DNA of 64,000 bases from Cyrtodaria siliqua. Lineage: Eukaryota > Mollusca > Bivalvia > Adapedonta > Hiatellidae. The first letter of the stretch is position 1. Each line of letters opens with the position of its first letter. Location: NCBI GenBank assembly GCA_037043455.1, contig JAWPHD010001220.1:1-64000 (forward strand). Reading direction: 5' to 3'. The translations under genes and the position numbers were made by a program. The notes below the pieces were generated by a model. That model worked only from the letters and a program-made list of their open reading frames with translations. It was not told the origin of the DNA and searched no databases. Shown here piece after piece: positions 35,390 to 47,970 of the stretch.

Positions 35390-36432
35390 CCAAACAAAAA
35401 AAATTCCTCCATATATTTTATTACGTAGATTACGTCATGCGAATTCCTAACTTGACCAATACGGACTGAACTAGACCAGTATCCAAAAAGGCACAGTTTA
35501 ATTTATATTCGCACAGTTGAGCTCCCATTGGCCCAGTCAGAAATTCACTTGACTTAAATGTTCGATGGCCCTGTTATGTATTGCATTAAATTAATACAAC
35601 TCCCTTAACGTTTAGTACATTGATAAAATAGTTATAAATAAAGTGATATTTGATATCGGTTTCTTATGTTGACCTTTGATATTTGACCATGGACCAATGT
35701 TACAGACAGACCAGCTACTTATAACTGGATGAACAAAACCACTTCTAATAAACTCATATAATACTATCGCCATAGACATTGTTTTGGTGGAGGCCGGTCT
35801 TAGACTCAAGTTTAACGTACACATAGATATAATAGCGTACGTGCATTGTATCATGTCTATAAAACAATTACGCAGTGAAATCTTCGAAAGGGCCTGGTGA
35901 TGGAGGCTACATGAAAACGTAATGCATACATTAAATCTCAGAAATTGTGATTTGCATTTGATAAACGCATAATGTGATAACATGACTAACCCTGGTGCAG
36001 ACTAACCCTGGTGCCCATGTCTTAAGAGTTGGTCATAAACAACATATGCATACATTAATTGTAACATTCTTTAGAATTTACAAGACCAATTTATGCACTA
36101 TAAGCAAATAGTATGCATATTATGAATTACTTCGAGCGTATCTGACAACATCATCATTTTTATATAACATTTGCTTTCATTTGTCATACTATCCTTTTTG
36201 TACCAACCTGTGCATAATAATAATTGACCAATCCGGTTGCGTAAAATATAGTTCATGAGTATATTCATCATACAATTCAAATTTGCAAGAAACTTGATTG
36301 GTCGATGTTTTTTAATGTAGTACGCAGTTTCGTTTTCTTGAAGTAATGAGGGATTTAGGTGAAAACTATCTGTAAAACATTTCGAGAACATATCAGATCG
36401 CAACGTGAAGTACGCGAGAAAGATGTCGAGAA

Positions 36433-36446
36433 ATATATTATATAGT
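36433..36446 (+). promoter_or_regulatory. TATA-like box of pseudogene copy
   Basis: atatattatatag about 25-40 bases before the ATG; conserved in the intact copy at 47902-47914. Confidence 0.4.
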
Positions 36447-36470
36447 AAAGGTACTACTTGTAAACGCTCA

Positions 36471-37235
36471 ATGGAAATGATATACTTTTTAATAGGGACT
36501 GTATTCCTAAGCAACATATTTGGAAATAGTGTGTGCCAGTCAACTGGTGATGATGGAGATGCAAGTAACAACACAATAAACGGTAAATATCTGTATGACA
36601 TGGGTCGCAAATTACAGAGTCCACTACTCAGACTCTTGGAAAAACCTTCATCAATAATGAGTGCCGAAACCACATGTGCACGGAGTGGTCAGCATGGCCA
36701 AATTGCTCTAAAACCGTTGTTGGAGAATTCGGAATTAGCAAGCGAACCAGAAACTGTGGACTTAAATCTCCCCTGGGTGCCACAAAATATCGGGTCACAG
36801 AAGAAGAAGTAAATTCTGAGCTGTGCGAAGAGTTTTGTCCTAGCGATTACAATTTCACACAGAATGTATTTTGTCTCAAATTTGTTGCCACAGCTGGGGA
36901 TCAGAGTACTGCGGAGGCTTCATGTCAAAAGGACGTAGAGCATCTGGTGAACGCGAACTCGCAATAAAGGTCAAGATGAGGTTCTTAATCTCCAGAAGAG
37001 TTACAACAAAGCAACTGTTAGCATATGGATCAACGGAAAGAGAAAGGACGTCAGTTCTACCTGGGTATACAGTTATGGGCCTGCTCCAGATGGTTTCACT
37101 AATTGGTGGCCTGGTCAACCCACAAACGGAAGTACGGAGTTGTGCTTAGGAGAAGGGACTAGCTCAAATCTGCGGAAGAGGCATGATATCAGTTGTACAA
37201 TGAATTATACGTTTGTTTGTGAAATAACGTATTAG
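36471..37235 (+). pseudogene. TSP1 + C-type lectin gene, pseudogene copy
   Basis: Paralogue of 47971-48735. It starts at ATG 36471 (MEMIYFLIGTVFLSNIFG). A one-base deletion near 36636 (ctc-ttgg for ctccttgg) shifts the frame before the TSP1 domain, which reappears from 36674 as MCTEWSAWPNCSKTVV. A CAA-TAA nonsense change at about 36965 and a one-base insertion a few codons later break the lectin domain. From there a third frame runs open to TAG 37233-37235 and includes the domain core NWWPGQPTNGSTELC, closer to a canonical WxGQPx core than in the intact copy. Few lesions and good identity suggest fairly recent loss. Confidence 0.85.
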
Positions 37236-38842
37236 TGTGTCCAAAATCTTACTTGGGATTCAATCTCTAATAAACAGCGGTATGTTAGTGAGAGACCTCA
37301 TATTGCATTTGCACAATTGGCAGGTTTGTAAACATATGACAAGACACTGCGACTTCTGATACATCAAAAAATCTACATATTGTAATATTAAACACTCTAT
37401 CATATGTATCAGAGATTTTATTTCTGTAAAAGTAAGTTTTAAAGAGGTGCTGACATACAGCTTCTATGAAAGTGGCGAATAATTATCCGCGTGTTTGACA
37501 ATTGGTGTTTTATTTTAATATAAGTTTATATACAGACGGTCAATGGAAACGCACAACGAAGCAAATTCTTTTAAAAGTTAGAATTTGAGGCATTTTGGAC
37601 AAATTATGGCATAATCCATATAACGAGTCGACATTTAACATTTTTACGTGCATATCTGAATTTAATGCATTTCACATTGTCGTTATGAAATGCATGTGCT
37701 TTTCCGGATTTCTTCAGTTACATCGCACAAAGAAATCATTTTCTCGAAAACATTCATTGCATAATACTGTTAGAAGTCAAACAATAAAGAGGCCAGTAAA
37801 ACCAATTGGAATTTATTCAGAGACAGAGTAATGCAGCTTGAAATTTGTTGGAACCGTTTTATTTTTATGATTATCCATAGTAAACAATGTTTAATGACGA
37901 TAAATAACTGTGTAACTGCTTGTCATAAAAGCCTACAATTAAAAAAGACAAGTTTGTTATTAAGATTCAATAATTAAAACATAAAAAATATTGGTTCAGC
38001 AGTTTTATTCCAAATAGTTTGCGAATAATCTAACAGCATACACATATCGAGTTAATGATGCTTTTTCATTGCCCGTCAGTATATTTCTAGCTTCATTTGT
38101 ATAGCTAGTATGGTTTAAAAATATCAGAATCACATTTGTGTAGTATATATTAATCTGCTTTGGAGTCGTATTAGAAATACACTTAGTCTTGTACAAAACG
38201 ATTTAAAAAATACATGTTAAAAGACAGTCACTGTCGAACACATTAACATAACACAATATGAGTCAGTCGATCTCATTAATAGTTACATCAATCTTACTGC
38301 TACTAGTTGGAGCACCATTTTTCCCTGAGAGTGTTGCTAGATAACGCAAACTCTCTTACATATTATGAAATAAAGGTAAAATGTGATGTCCAAAGTAAAC
38401 GTTACTAGCATACATCATTTGTTTTGATCGGTTATATGAGATTTTGGTTAGTAATACACCAAGGTGTAATAAAAGTTCTGACACCCGATCTGTAAAGAAG
38501 TGGTAATATTCGAACATTGGAGATTAATTTCTCTATATATTTTAGTAAGCATTCATATAATGTAATTTAAAACAATCCGGATCGCGTTTTCTTCCTCAAG
38601 AACAGTCTTTCTTGTAATTCATACAGTTCTCGGCAGACATGGGATTAAAATAAAAGCAGATCACGACATCTAGACGTAATAAATGTAAAGAAATTAGGAT
38701 ACTGCCAATATTTCTTTCATTGAAATTTATATATATAAAATGCTGATATAAATAATTAAATAAATGCGGTGTGAAATGATATTATTGTTTTACAATATAA
38801 TGTCTATTCCAGAATTATTTCAATAAACTATTATACTCGTCC

Positions 38843-40603
38843 CCTTATATATTTATTTTATGCGCGGAAATCTTGGCTATAAAAATTAGGCATAACAAAA
38901 AGATACAAGGGATTAAAATAAACAATAAAGAATACAAGTTAACACAATTTGCCGATGACACAACTTCATTTTTAGATGGGTCTGAAACCTCATTGAATGA
39001 AACATTACGTGAGCTGGATTTCTTTGCAAATATTTCTGGATTAAAAGTTAACTTTGAAAAAACGCAGGTGGTTTGGTTAGGCTCAATGAAATATAGCACA
39101 CATTCAATAAAAACTAAATGGAAACTGACATGGGGAAACTCTAGATTTAAACTGTTAGGAATTATATTCGACACAGATCTTACAAAAATGATTGACTTGA
39201 ATTACAATGACAAAATAATAGCTTTGAGGAAAAAAATAAGTAGTTGGCAACGTAGATACCTGACTCCCATTGGTAGAATTACAGTTATAAAGTCACTCCT
39301 TTTACCTTCACTTAATCATTTGTTTTTATCCTTACCTAATCCAAAAGACAATGTTATCAATGAAATAAACACATTGTGTTTTAACTTCCTATGGCAAGGT
39401 AAATCAAGAATTAAAAACACTGTATTATGTAAGGATTATGAAGAAGGTGGATTGAGAATGACAAATCTCTCTGCATTTATATCAGCCTTAAAATCAACAT
39501 GGATTAGAAGATTACTGTTAGAGGAAAACAAATATGCAAATATCCTTAAATCATATTTAGATATAAACAAATTATCTTGGTGCGGAGTTATGTATGCACA
39601 AGAAATAATAAATAATATTTCAAACCCCTTTTGGAAAGATGTTTTAAAGTCACACATACTAATACTATCCAGGTCCAAGCCAGTGAACACAGATCTATAC
39701 TTATCAGGCCCAATCTTTTATAACGAAAATGTCAGGGTAGGGTCAAAAAGCTATTTTATAAAATCCTGGTTTGATAAAGGAATGTATACTATAAATGACA
39801 TTACAAAAATTGATGGGAATTTGTACACACAGGAAGAACTAAAATATGCATTTGATGTAAACGTTAATTTTCTACAGTACCACAGTTTAGTAACTGCTGT
39901 CAAAAAAATGAAAAAAGATAACAACATAGAAGTTACAAGCAAGCTTGAAAACCCCATCATACCAAATCCTATTAAAATATACATAAAAAATGAGAAGGGA
40001 ATAAAAGATATGTATCTTCTACTAAACCAAAATCTTGAAATCCCTACTGCAAAACTTTCATGGAATAAACGGTACCAAATCAGCAACTCAGTTTGGAAAC
40101 AGATTTTTACTTGGCCTTTTTCAATAACCAAAGATACTACATTGCAATGGTTCCAGACACGCATCAACCATAACATCTTAGCAACAAATAGTTTTCTACA
40201 TAAGATAAAAATACTTGACAATCCAATATGTTCTTTCTGTTCAACGGCCTCCGAAACAATTATACATATTTTATGGGAATGTGAGAAAACAACAAATATA
40301 TTAAGTAAACTTAAAGATTGGCTGCTCACAAAAGATATTGAAATTACTCTTGAAGAAAAATCATTTATCTTTGGAACATATGACAAAAATGTAAGCAACT
40401 TAATCCAGCTCATCCTTTTAGAGACAAAATACTACTTATATTACTGCAGATGCTCAAAAAACATACCCACAATTACAACACTGAAGCACAGAATCCAACT
40501 TTTGTATAAAACAAGCAAAGAAATATCCATTGTTGAAAACAACTACAACATATTTTTAATTTCATGGGAAAAGTTTCACGAACTGTTAAGTTTGGAAAAA
40601 TAA
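38843..40603 (+). CDS. LINE ORF2 C-terminal part (RT + zinc-knuckle), 5'-truncated
   Basis: An uninterrupted 586-codon frame. It has no genuine start: it opens at the truncation point with PYIFILCAEILAIKIR, the end of RT motif 4, so the endonuclease and RT fingers are missing. The catalytic box is FADDT (residues about 36-40). Thumb sequences RRYLTPIGRITVIKSLLLPS and LCFNFLWQGK follow. A C-terminal zf-RVT-like motif lies near residues 462-480 (CSFCSTASETIIHILWEC). This combination is typical of L1/Tx1-like LINE polymerases, which copy their RNA into target DNA in the nucleus. The lack of stops suggests a young insertion, but without a promoter or endonuclease it is dead on arrival. Confidence 0.9.
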   Translation, partial: PYIFILCAEILAIKIRHNKKIQGIKINNKEYKLTQFADDTTSFLDGSETSLNETLRELDFFANISGLKVNFEKTQVVWLGSMKYSTHSIKTKWKLTWGNSRFKLLGIIFDTDLTKMIDLNYNDKIIALRKKISSWQRRYLTPIGRITVIKSLLLPSLNHLFLSLPNPKDNVINEINTLCFNFLWQGKSRIKNTVLCKDYEEGGLRMTNLSAFISALKSTWIRRLLLEENKYANILKSYLDINKLSWCGVMYAQEIINNISNPFWKDVLKSHILILSRSKPVNTDLYLSGPIFYNENVRVGSKSYFIKSWFDKGMYTINDITKIDGNLYTQEELKYAFDVNVNFLQYHSLVTAVKKMKKDNNIEVTSKLENPIIPNPIKIYIKNEKGIKDMYLLLNQNLEIPTAKLSWNKRYQISNSVWKQIFTWPFSITKDTTLQWFQTRINHNILATNSFLHKIKILDNPICSFCSTASETIIHILWECEKTTNILSKLKDWLLTKDIEITLEEKSFIFGTYDKNVSNLIQLILLETKYYLYYCRCSKNIPTITTLKHRIQLLYKTSKEISIVENNYNIFLISWEKFHELLSLEK

Positions 40604-41095
40604 GACCCAGATGTGTATTTGTTATTTTTTTAACAATAGAACGCCAGATACTAATGCCAGAGACATATCCTCAACCCCAATTTTTTTATTTAAAAAAAAT
40701 ATTTTTTTAACCCACCCCATCATGCTCCCCAACCAATAAAGTTAAGTCATACAATTTTTAATCATACTATAATTAATATATTCACTTTTTTGCATTCATG
40801 TGTGAATGTAAATGTGTTACCAAAACCATAAAAACTCACTTATAACCAAATAAAAATACTCAACAGAAATTTTCTATTGAAAGATTACTTTTTGTCATTA
40901 AGTTCTATAAAATAGTGGTAATGTATAGTAAACTAGAACTAGTGAGCGAATGATTGAGAGATCTGAGTGAGTATTATTGATTTAGGATTTTGTTATACAT
41001 ATTTTTGTAAAAAAAATAATGTAAATGTTGTAAGGTGTACAAGGGGATGGTCCTCCTCGACCCCTCGTACATCATTGGACGGGGAGAATAAATGG

Positions 41096-41114
41096 GTCTC
41101 CAACATATGGAGAC
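41096..41114 (+). other. 3'-terminal hairpin of the LINE
   Basis: gtctcc (41096-41101) pairs with ggagac (41109-41114) around loop aacatat, two bases before the poly(A). Terminal hairpins serve as RT recognition sites in several LINE groups; that role is inferred here. Confidence 0.55.
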
Positions 41115-41194
41115 TGAAAAAAAAAAAAAAAAAAAAAAATTATACTCGTAATGTATGTTATACTATATAAAAGAAAACATGTGATTTAGTAGTA

Positions 41195-41445
41195 GCCTGC
41201 TAGCCTCGTCACCAAACGGTAACGAGTTCGAGATCTCGCTGTGAACATTGCGCTTGTGGCCGTACACCCACGAGTTCGTACGTCGAAGGGACCGGTCGGT
41301 TCCATTGACTGGAGTTTATATCAGAACCGTCCAATAAAAAATAATAGACAGTACGTATAGAGTTAACCCGGATTACTCTGCATACTTTCTCTCAAAATAA
41401 CCAAAATGTATTGATTAGCGGTTAAACAACAATCGAATCAATCAA
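41195..41445 (+). mobile_element. tRNA-derived SINE, family S2
   Basis: The B-box-like 'cgagttcgagatctcgctg' head and the tail 'cagcggttaaacaacaat'-type end match 50020-50225. Both lie at the same place in the duplicated blocks, so the insertion predates the duplication. Confidence 0.6.
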
Positions 41446-41449
41446 TTAT

Positions 41450-42340
41450 AATGTATAAAATTAGCAGATAAGAACAATCACCCAGTACACGCCCGGACAT
41501 CGCACTGCCTCCATTGCTTTGGCAATATCGAAAGTGGAAGGCAAAGCATTTCCGGACATGCAGGCGTGCGACAAAAATAAATGTTCCAAATTGGTACAGA
41601 TGGTCCAGATTGTGAAAAACAATATTTGTACTATTTTCAGTAAACATGGGAATATTTAAAGGAACATGAAAACACGAAAAACACTGTTGCCAATAAAAAT
41701 AAAAATGTTACATAACAAATGAATTTAATTTAAGCGTTCGTGCTGTAGTCTTTCAAATGACAAACGTTGCAAATATTATGAATTATTGTTTCAATATCAA
41801 TCAAAATAAATAAAAGGTATGTTTTACTAACACGTCAAGTTAGTAATTATATATCAAACGTGTGATTAACTTATAGCTCAATAAGGCATGTACGTCCTAT
41901 TATCAGTTGAACAGGCAATGTACGCTATAATAAAGTCTACAAGTTGTATTTGACAAAGATCATGAATACAATAATAATACGTGTTGTATTATAAAATGAA
42001 AGTCCAGATAAATTAACCATTACAGAATGGATCATATGGATATCAACAAAACGTCAATAGTACCCATAAAAATAGCGAAAATAAACAAATATTAAAAGCA
42101 TCGCTAACAGAAAAAACAAACTAGGCAATAAAGTAATTAGTAAGCATATAGACAATGAGCCAGACAATGTTTTCGATACCATCTCAGGTGAAAAATTCTT
42201 ACTGGTACCATGTTATGAAGTACATTGTAGGGAAAGAAAAAATCCATGATAGCAGTGCCAACAGGGTAGCTGTTTCCTGTTATTAGAGTTATCTCCCCTT
42301 TTAAATAAAAATTGGGTTTCCGTTTCTTTAAGAAAAATCG
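41450..42340. other. no recognisable gene
   Basis: AT-rich. 'agagttatctccccttt' near 42283 is a phrase common in bivalve dispersed repeats. Confidence 0.4.
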
Positions 42341-42344
42341 TTTT

Positions 42345-42780
42345 ATCTGAAACCTTAAGTTCTAGAGGTCTAATTTTGCATATGGCATAAGCTTATGGCC
42401 TGCAACAAAAGCAAATTAAAATGGTGACCCTTGGTTCACATTTGGCCCCGTCCCACGGGCCACATATTTACATAGAATTTTATAGGACAATCTTTTAAAA
42501 ACAAACCTTTTCCGGAACTACAAGAGCTAGACGTTTGGTCACACCCCAGGTCTCACATATTTACATATAGTTATATATAAACATTTTTAAAAACAATCTT
42601 CTTTGAAGTACCAGAGATAGACGTCTGATATTTTGCATGTAGAATAAGCGTATGATTCTCTACTATGTCTGTTCAAATGGTAACCCTTAACTGACTCAAG
42701 TTTGGTCGTGCACTGTGGGTCACACTATTACATTGAGTAAAGCCATTAAAGAAAATCCTTTAAAAATCTCCGAATCTACA
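42345..42780 (+). repeat. two units of a bivalve-type ~200-bp tandem repeat
   Basis: The first unit has 'ctagaggtctaattttgcat', 'atggtgacccttggttcac' and 'ccacatatttacatag'. The second has 'gatagacgtctgatattttg', 'atggtaacccttaactgac' and 'gggtcacactattacatt' in the same order. Confidence 0.7.
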
Positions 42781-42783
42781 TAA

Positions 42784-43147
42784 AGTAAGTGTCTAATAAC
42801 GCCAAATAACGACACAATTACACCAAATAATTGTGTATCAAAACTCTATCCAGGTGTCCAGGTCATATAATAATGTATATGTGTCGATTAAAAGTATACG
42901 TTTATTAAAGGGTTCTTACAATACCCGTGATTGTTTATGCGTAAAATGAATTATGGGCTGGTAACTCTAATTCGACGCTCCAGTTTTGAGGTTTGGCCTG
43001 GCTGGTTCAGGGTTGTGTTACAATACATTGTGTCTATAGAGTTTGGATTTTCAAAATAAGAAAGTTATATATAGACCTCGTCATCAGTAGGTTTAGAAAC
43101 GGTGTACATATGTTGTACAATGTGGCTTTGTTCGCGGGATAGCTACT
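42784..43147 (+). mobile_element. TTAA-flanked MITE, copy B
   Basis: Homologous to the 55352-55700 copy. The right end GGGATAGCTACT is followed by TTAA (43148-43151); the left end AGTAAGTG is preceded by a decayed TTAA. Confidence 0.8.
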
Positions 43148-43154
43148 TTAACTA

Positions 43155-45135
43155 GTTTGTTCAATTTGACCCCAGACACAGTCTTACATAGAGTTATATT
43201 ATATTGCTGTTGTAATTGTTTCTTTAACATGTGAGCACTTTGAGGCAAGGCAGAGGCCCTTTGGCCTCTTGTTTATGATTTGCAATTGTACACTTTTTGT
43301 TTTATAAAATCACTTCAGTGTTAAGTTTAAGAACAGCAATATTTATCAATAATGGGTCTTTTGATGAGGTATTACATTTTAAAGACATCAAGTAATTACA
43401 ACAATTGAACTGTTATCGTAACTGTAAATGTCCATGTTAACGATGTTTACAAGTCGCATAACTTTATTCTATAAATCCAGCCACTTAAACCACAAAGGAG
43501 ACCGATCCATTGTCATGGCAAAGAATTTATGGACCATTTTGGTATTCACCTGAAGCATTGACTACTTCAGCTTTGTCAGCAGCATTGTCAGCATCATATA
43601 TACATAAATGAGAAAAATAATCCTATTTAAACTACAGCACTCAAAGATAATTGCACCGTATGTTAACACTGTACAACAAACTAAATTAAAAATAATCAAA
43701 TTAAAGAGTCAACTAATATTCACAAATAAACAGTGATGAATATAGGATAAGCGACCTGGAACGGTCAATATGCAATACGGCCTATTGGTTAACTTAAATT
43801 GATGTCATGTGTTCACAACCTCGCTATGAAACCTTCTTGACAAGAGAGTGTAAATAAAAGTGTATCCCATCAAAAGAAAATCTTTAACAATAAAGTCAAT
43901 ACGCAGAAAAAAACAGTAAACGATGCACATAAATGTTTTTGTAAATATATATAAAAATACTTAATTTGAAACACCTCAGCATGTATCCATAATGTTACTG
44001 AATAGCAAAAGCAGTTGCAGCCAAAGTGAAATCAAATCTAAGATACGATCAAAAAACCTCAAGTTCTCCGGCTATGTTTTATTTCATGAACATGTTTATG
44101 TTTATTTAAATCGAAATCAATACACAACAATAGATATTTGCAATTCACACATTGCAATATCTGTGAAAAGCGAAAATAAGATTTTATTTGATGACGTAGA
44201 CAATTTTGAACAGGCAAATTAATCCACAGGTAATTGTGTTTATCAATTCTCTGGCAATAGTTGTGCAGCTATACAATTCAGATTTACCTCATTTCCCCGT
44301 GCAGTCACGCAGTGGTAAAACTAGTATCTACGTCATGCAAATAATACTTTTTTACATACTACTTAGTAATGGTTTTCGATATATGTTTCTCTCCGAGACT
44401 ATCAAGAAATGTTCATATGATGTTTAAGACTTAAATTTGTTAATTGATATACTACAAAAAGAGTGTGGCCATTCATCTTTAAGGACGGAAGTTCGTGCAC
44501 CTACATTTTTCATGGTTTAAATGGCCTATATCGTTAATTTTAAGTTTTTTATTTTACAGATGTACTCCCTTAATTCGCACAAAGTACCATCAAGAAAACC
44601 ATGTTATTGTAGTAGTTAGTACCGGTATGTAAAACATAGATTTCTGAGTATTCAAATGTGTACTACCCGATATCCTGGGTACCGATCCGGATGTGTAATC
44701 GTTTTTGTTTTTTTGTTGTTGTTGCTGTTGTTGTTTTAACTAACTTCAATATGGTAATGTTAAGTAATACTATTAACAGTTATTTAAACAAGATATGATA
44801 TGAGTACTATTAATTGTATTTTATTATTCCAAAAACCTTGGCATTACTTGATATTATCAATCAAAACGTAGCAACGGGATGGGCATATATAAGGCTTACA
44901 GACATGTTGCAACTCGTGACAGTCCAGACATACAACCGTGCCATTGAGAGATTCTTCTCTTGATGCATTTGCAGAGGGAGTATATACTTTTTTGAACGAC
45001 ACACACACATAAACAAATGTGTTAGAAAATAATTACTGTTGTGATCCCCAGCCATTTGCTGTAACCGTATCATTGAACTAATAATGTTTTAGCATTTTAG
45101 ATGTATGAATTTCAACGCAGTCCCCTTGCTTGAGC
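43155..45135. other. no recognisable gene
   Basis: AT-rich, with a (GTT)n-like stretch at 44705-44740. Two short plus-strand frames (43992-44222, 44206-44427) have no splice context or known motif. Confidence 0.4.
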
Positions 45136-45142
45136 GCAAATA

Positions 45143-45461
45143 GTCTGTGGCCAAGTGGATAGCACGGTGGACTTGAAATCCGGAGAACACCGGTTCAAGC
45201 CTCGCCGGCGCCACTGAGTTTCGTCGGTGTGTTATTTGGCAAGACATGTTTCCTCGTGAAGACATGGGTAGCCTAGTATGTCTGATCGGGACGTAAATTG
45301 GGCGGTGTTGTGTATCGTAGTTCATCCTTTAATTTAAAGAACTATAGTAATATATTTGTTATTAGGTTCCCGGATTCCAAAGTATATCTCCTCTTTCTTT
45401 TTGGCGGGTCTTAATAACATATTATGTGTTGATTATACGTTTAACAAGATTCAATTCATTC
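45143..45461 (+). mobile_element. tRNA-Ser-like-headed SINE, family S1
   Basis: Head CTGTGGCCAAGTGGATAGCA, 'gacttgaaatcc' (a tRNA-Ser-like anticodon arm) and B box 'ggttcaagcc'. Then the S1 body 'ccactgagtttcgtcggtgt' and 'gggacgtaaattgggcggt', and the S1 tail to about 45461. Confidence 0.8.
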
Positions 45462-45464
45462 AAT

Positions 45465-46940
45465 TCTGTTTCTTTTAAGGAGCATGAACAATTAAAGGTA
45501 AAAGTATACTTTGTGTCAACAACAACAAATAAATAAATACTAATATTGAGATCAATAAGGGACAGTTTAAGGCAGTACATATACCCCTGTGTGATAGTCT
45601 TTGTCATTGTCACTCCCATCATTGGAAATAAAACTATCGATCCTTTTTAGGTAACTGTCTTTCAGTTTGCACTATTTCAGCATGCACAAAAATAGGTTAT
45701 CATTATAATAAAATGCAAAGAACATGTTAAGAAGGTGCTATTGTAACAACTGTACCAATACTAACAAATAGTTGACATGGTTAGTAGTACAGTAGTATAT
45801 GAATTACCCTTAAGCTTCTTCTTCGATGTTTTTCGTGCAAATACATGTAATAGTTTTCAATTTTATATGCATACATCTTTATTATGATTTATGTGGTAGG
45901 GGTAATTCTAACTGGTGTTAAACAACATTAAAATGGACACAAATTGCAATTAAAGGCGTTAAAATAGACATTTAATTGGATTTTGTGTTTGCATGTGTAA
46001 ACTATTGCTTCGTGTCTTTATATGTAATACATATTCAAAACGTCTTAATCATAATATATACACCTAAAATGGACTTATAAAAAGCGGAAACACTCGCATT
46101 TCCCTTATCTAGAATCCTTTGGACTGTTTGTGTCTTTTGTGCAATATATGAATATATCAGACAATTTAAATAATAGTGATGTTGCAATTATTCTGAAGAA
46201 GACTTACACTTCCTGTTCGATGCGTGTATAGGCGTTTCATGCTTGCTGAACTTATATATGCAAGCAAAGGCCTGAACTTTGCACAGGATATACTTTCATT
46301 AAGTCATAATATAATAATTAAATCATCGTAGAAAAGTTTTTAATTACTGATTCTTACAATTTGATACATATCATGTAAAACGATATATATACTAAGTCAC
46401 ACCTTAATGCATATAAAATGTGTCAAAAGTGGGTGGAGTAATTTGACTTCCACTTTTAAGCAAAATAGTGATTTTAAGCAGAATGCAATGCTGAAACAAA
46501 ACTTATTTTTGCTTTATTAAATTACTATGAATTCTAAACTTAATTGCATATTTTAAAAGTATATTAACAGTTATCAAAAAATAACAATGTGCAAAAATGA
46601 ACATACAAAATGTGATGCCAAGGCTAAAATGATACTCCTATTATTGTCGAAGCTACCCGTTCCAGATTGCTATCATGGAAAAATGTCATCTACAGACATG
46701 AAAAATGTCATCTACAGACATTGCTCTTTCCAAAAAAACAACCTGAGTTGGTAACAATATCGAAAAGGTTGGGTACTGGCTCAAGACCTAATTAATGATA
46801 ATATGATAAAATCGAGGTATCGAACTATAAGGTCGTAACTGTGTTACTATAGAAAAAGAAGGAATACATGAATGATGGCTCTTATACCTCGACCTATAGT
46901 CACTAGATAACTGCATAAAAAAACGTTTGCGCATACATTT
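45465..46940. other. no gene; small tandem duplication
   Basis: At 46677-46720 'gaaaaatgtcatctacagac' plus 'at' is repeated in tandem. Otherwise nothing supported. Confidence 0.4.
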
Positions 46941-47901
46941 AAACGTGACTGCATTTGTCCAGTAATGTTGTGACATAACAGACTAACTTTCACACGTCAA
47001 TAATATGTTCATCAAAATACTGCTTAATAGTATGTAAAATTTTAATGTAATATTTCCGTGACTTGAGATTCACCAACTGTTATTTATTGCATTAAATTAA
47101 TATAACTGCCTTAACGTTATAGTGAATGGATAAAATAGTTATAAATCAAGTGATACTTGATATCTCTCTTATGTCGAACTTTAAAATTTGGCCATGGTCC
47201 AATGTGGAAGACAGACCAAGTACTTATAACTGGATGAACATATCATTTCTAATAAATGCATATAATACTATCGAAATATACATTGTTTTGGTGCAGGCCG
47301 GTCTTAGACTCAAGTCGAATGCATACTTGGATATAATAGTGTACGTGCATTTTACCATGTCTATGAGAAATTACGCATTGCAAACTTATAAATGGGTCGG
47401 GTAATCGACGTGATTAATGCATACATTCAACCGCAGACATTGATGTCTGCATTTGATAAACGCATTATGTGGTAACATCACTAACACGGGTGCATATTTC
47501 TTAAATGTTTGCCATAAACAACGTATACATACATTAAATGTAACAGTTTTTAGAATTTACAAGACTATTGTATGCACATTAAGCATATGCCATGAATTAT
47601 TGTCGAGCGTATCTGACAACATCATCTTTGTTAGATAACATTTGCGATCACGTGTCATACTATCTTTTTTGTACCACTCTGTCATAATCATAATTGACCA
47701 ATCCGGTTACGTAATATATAGTTATGAGTATATTTATCATACAATTCAAATGTGCAAGAAACTTGATTGGTCGATGCTTTTTAATATACTACGCAGTTTC
47801 GTTTCCTTGAAGTAAACAGGGATGTATGTGAAAACTATCTGTAAAACATTTCCAGCACATATCAGATCGCAACGTGAAGTACGCGAGAAAGACGTCGAGA
47901 A

Positions 47902-47914
47902 ATATATTATATAG
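47902..47914 (+). promoter_or_regulatory. TATA-like box of the lectin gene
   Basis: atatattatatag, about 60 bases before the ATG, conserved in position and sequence in the pseudogene copy. Confidence 0.45.
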
Positions 47915-47970
47915 TAAATGTACAATTTTGTGAACTCTCAATTAAACAAAAACATATTTTGAAATCTACA

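Larger units (their letters stand above)
35570..38840 (+). repeat. segmental duplication, block 1
   Basis: Co-linear with 47080-49980. Upstream region, lectin gene and far downstream sequence all align in the same order: 'aataaactatt' near 38823 against 49969, and 'tatataaaaga' near 41165 against 49991. Block 1 resumes after the LINE at 41139. The two blocks lie about 11.5 kb apart in direct orientation. Confidence 0.85.
38830..41149 (+). mobile_element. L1/Tx1-type LINE insertion with target-site duplication
   Basis: The element spans 38841-41138, flanked by the 11-bp duplication attatactcgt (38830-38840 and 41139-41149). It has an intact partial polymerase frame, a 510-bp 3' UTR, an AATAAA (41087-41092) and a 23-base poly(A) run (41117-41139). 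The 5' end is truncated within the RT. The paralogous block at 49970-49990 lacks the element, so the insertion followed the duplication. Confidence 0.93.

Noticed and set aside
36098..36673. 191-codon minus-strand frame antisense to the lectin pseudogene
   Set aside because: Shadow of the duplicated gene; a shorter shadow occurs antisense to block 2 and no family motif is present.
39751..40413. 220-codon minus-strand frame inside the LINE
   Set aside because: Antisense shadow of the LINE polymerase frame.
42784..43147. Possible hammerhead ribozyme (minus strand CTACTGATGACGAGG in the TTAA MITE)
   Set aside because: CTGATGA is present, but no proper stem II followed by GAAA at the required position forms, and the motif is not conserved in copies A, C and D.
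47959..47970. Earlier start for the lectin gene
   Set aside because: The codon at 47959 is TTG; the first ATG in frame is 47971 and is followed by the hydrophobic signal sequence.
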